This document shows positions 62,439 to 64,000 of a stretch of 64,000 nucleotides of DNA, piece by piece. The notes beneath the pieces were generated by a model, which was not told where the DNA came from, made no database searches, and was given only the letters and a program-made list of their open reading frames with translations. Within the stretch, counting starts at the first letter, position 1, and the number at the start of each line of letters is the position of its first letter. A program made the translations under genes and the position numbers. The DNA is from Phycomyces nitens (lineage: Eukaryota > Mucoromycota > Mucoromycetes > Mucorales > Phycomycetaceae), in the NCBI GenBank assembly GCA_022702545.1, contig JAHRBC010000006.1:248001-312000 (forward strand), written 5' to 3'.

Positions 62439-64000
62439 TCAGTACCAGCCAAGAAGCTTCCACCATCCGAAACCAAGTGTGAAATAGACTAGCATATAGA
62501 ATCCTGCCAGAGTAAATCCGATTATAAACCACCTTGGGCGTGACACATAGCCAAGAGTATAGTACATTGTTGCCATGCCTGTAGAGAAATTGGTCTATTG
62601 GAAATACAAGTCAGTATGTTGATTATATAGAGATCCCAGGACTTACCATGCAGCCTCCAAGCGCACCAAAGTATGCCATTAGGGCTGTAAGAACCATGGG
62701 AGAGGCACCCAATGCATGGCCAGCATCCAAAAAAGTACCAACGAATGCAACAGTGTGTGCACTCAGAGAAGAAAACATAAAGGTTGTCAAAAAGTAAGCC
62801 GAAGAAAGGGCAAGCACAGGAGGAAGGTTGAAATGGATGATGGCCAGAGATATCTTGTGGCCCATGAATGCAGAGGCACCTGCTTCGGAAAGCTGTTGAG
62901 CAATGGTGATAAATCCACCTAGCCAGAATAAAGAATCCCACTAGTAAAGAGTTAGCAGCCATAATAAAAAAAAAGATCAAAGATCCAAGACTTACAGCGT
63001 TTGTGTTGGTCGACACATCCTTCCAGCTTATGGTTGATGTGTGCAAAAGAACAGCAATTCCGATCAAGGCCACCAGTGTGGAATCGATATTTGTATATCC
63101 ACCAGTGACCCAGAGACATAGACAGAGGATGAGAACCCAACAAAGACACTACAAATAGGCCCGTTTAGCTCCAAAGATACATTGGCCTAGATGTTTTTAC
63201 CCATTCTTTGGATGACATTGGGCCCATGCGAGCCAGCTCTTCTTGGGCATGGCGAACCACCCCGTTCCTGGGAGAATGGGTAGACTCAAAGGACTTGTCA
63301 GGCTTATTGAGGCCACATAACCACCAGATCAACGGTGGCAAGGATATGGCACAAAAGAGGGCAGGCACGCAGCTTCCTGCAAGCCAGGTCATAAAGTTGA
63401 ATTGCATATCTGGATAGAGCTGAGAAGCCTTGGCCAGGACTATTGGGTTTGGAGCCATGCCTGAAAACACAATGATTAAAATCTGCTAGGACAGGCAGTC
63501 TAATTTTACCTGTCAGGTACATTGAGGCCGAAATAAGGTTGGCATGAGATCCGACTAGGGTCAGGAATCCACCCAGCTTGGCATCCTGGGTAGGCGATGC
63601 TCCAAGTGTCTTTGCAATGGAGTTCACGACCGGGAGCACAATACCACCACCGCGTGCCGTATTACTTGGAACAAACGGGGCCAAAAGGAGCTCTAAAGTA
63701 GAGCTGATCAGAAAAGGCCCTTGATGGCTCTTGGTTACCTGACAAGACAATAGCATAGCCTAGTCCAATGATATGCTGACCAAATGTCTTGACCATCATA
63801 AGAGACACACGCTGGCCAAGTTGGGTAACCTCCACAGCCTTTCCCAGATGAAAGGCAGCAAATATCAGCCAGACGACCGAGCTCGAGAAGCCTGTGAGGG
63901 CCTGTTCAAACGAGTCCTTTGAGCCCTTGCACTGATAGATTCCACCCAAACTATTAGGATCCCCACAAAGCCGGCATTCGACGCTTAGACCAGTGGCATG
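62439..64000 (-). CDS. DASS/SLC13-type anion transporter (2-oxoglutarate/malate translocator-like), 5' end beyond window
   Basis: Partial polytopic membrane carrier for di-/tricarboxylates. Exons seen (minus): from the window edge to 63739, 63692-63510, 63460-63201, 63148-62996, 62940-62647, and about 62595-62439 (stop TGA). Family marks: FEQALTGFSSSVVWLIFAAF, then ELLLAPFVPSNTARGGGI, GSHANLISASMYLTG joined to MAPNPIVLAKASQL (the NxxSS/T-type ligand site), DVSTNTNAWDSLFWLGGF, and HTVAFVGTFLDAGHALGA. The C-terminus is RPRWFIIGFTLAGFYMLV and a Trp-rich end (GWWKLLGWY). Resembles the plant DiT1/bacterial CitT-like DASS subfamily more than Na-coupled animal SLC13. The visible N-terminal part includes a Cys-containing loop (VECRLCGDPNSL, YQCKG). 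About one third of the protein lies outside the window. Confidence 0.88.

Overview
The window is nuclear DNA from a filamentous fungus. Its genes are split by many short introns (mostly 49-110 bp, GT-AG), intergenic DNA is very AT-rich and full of microsatellites, and there are fungal-specific families: a Zn(II)2Cys6 transcription factor, a Kre9/Knh1-type GPI wall protein, a Jsn1/Puf2-type RRM-PUF protein and a GT32 glycosyltransferase. AT-richness, a Tc1/mariner copy and a Fanzor-bearing transposon suggest an early-diverging lineage (Mucoromycota, perhaps Mucorales). That placement is inference; no rRNA or marker gene is present.

Layout. 1-7.7 kb: AT-rich, no supportable gene. 7.7-8.85 kb: six-exon GPI-anchored wall protein (+). 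8.9-12.3 kb: gene-poor. 12.36-14.35 kb: SNF5/SMARCB1/Sfh1 chromatin-remodelling subunit (+). 14.9-16.2 kb: low-complexity Pro/Ser/acidic protein (+). 16.3-21.5 kb: gene-poor, with a (TTGG)n tract, a near-perfect ~1.3 kb palindrome (17749-19073) and a diverged dispersed repeat. 21.5-23.1 kb: D-3-phosphoglycerate dehydrogenase (-). 25.5-28.9 kb: Zn(II)2Cys6 regulator (+) whose zinc cluster is spread over four exons, one only 7 nt, and which carries a very long Gln-Ala tract. 29.9-30.8 kb: Rossmann-fold NAD(P)-binding protein (+).

31.27-34.75 kb is the most notable locus: a transposon with ~150 bp terminal inverted repeats carries a decayed gene for a Fanzor (eukaryotic TnpB-like, OMEGA-type RNA-guided nuclease). 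A 1.35 kb Tc1/mariner element with an intact transposase ORF is inserted in that gene.

35.6-39.3 kb: RRM-RRM-PUF RNA-binding protein (+). 39.9-41.9 kb: GT32-like glycosyltransferase fused to a LamG-like domain (+). 42.6-42.9 kb: small unknown protein (-). 43.8-45.4 kb: PWWP/TND (LEDGF-like) protein (-). 46.4-48.1 kb: GT2-type membrane glycosyltransferase (-). 48.4-49.3 kb: mitochondrial-looking HotDog thioesterase (-). 49.6-50.4 kb: MPDU1 PQ-loop protein (-). 50.4-53.5 kb: gene-poor. 53.5-55.7 kb: TM9SF/EMP70 nonaspanin (+). 56.2-57.8 kb: DUF676 lipase (+). 58.6-59.7 kb: F-box remnant (-). 60.0-62.2 kb: 6-phosphofructo-2-kinase/fructose-2,6-bisphosphatase (-), with 13 exons including a 13-nt one, and a phosphatase half lacking the catalytic His. 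62.4 kb to window end: DASS/SLC13-type anion transporter (-), N-terminus beyond the window.

The genes do not form a functional cluster; this is a housekeeping neighbourhood interspersed with repeats and mobile elements. Exon boundaries were read by eye from splice motifs, phase and family conservation. In every multi-exon model given with full boundaries, the summed exon length is divisible by three.
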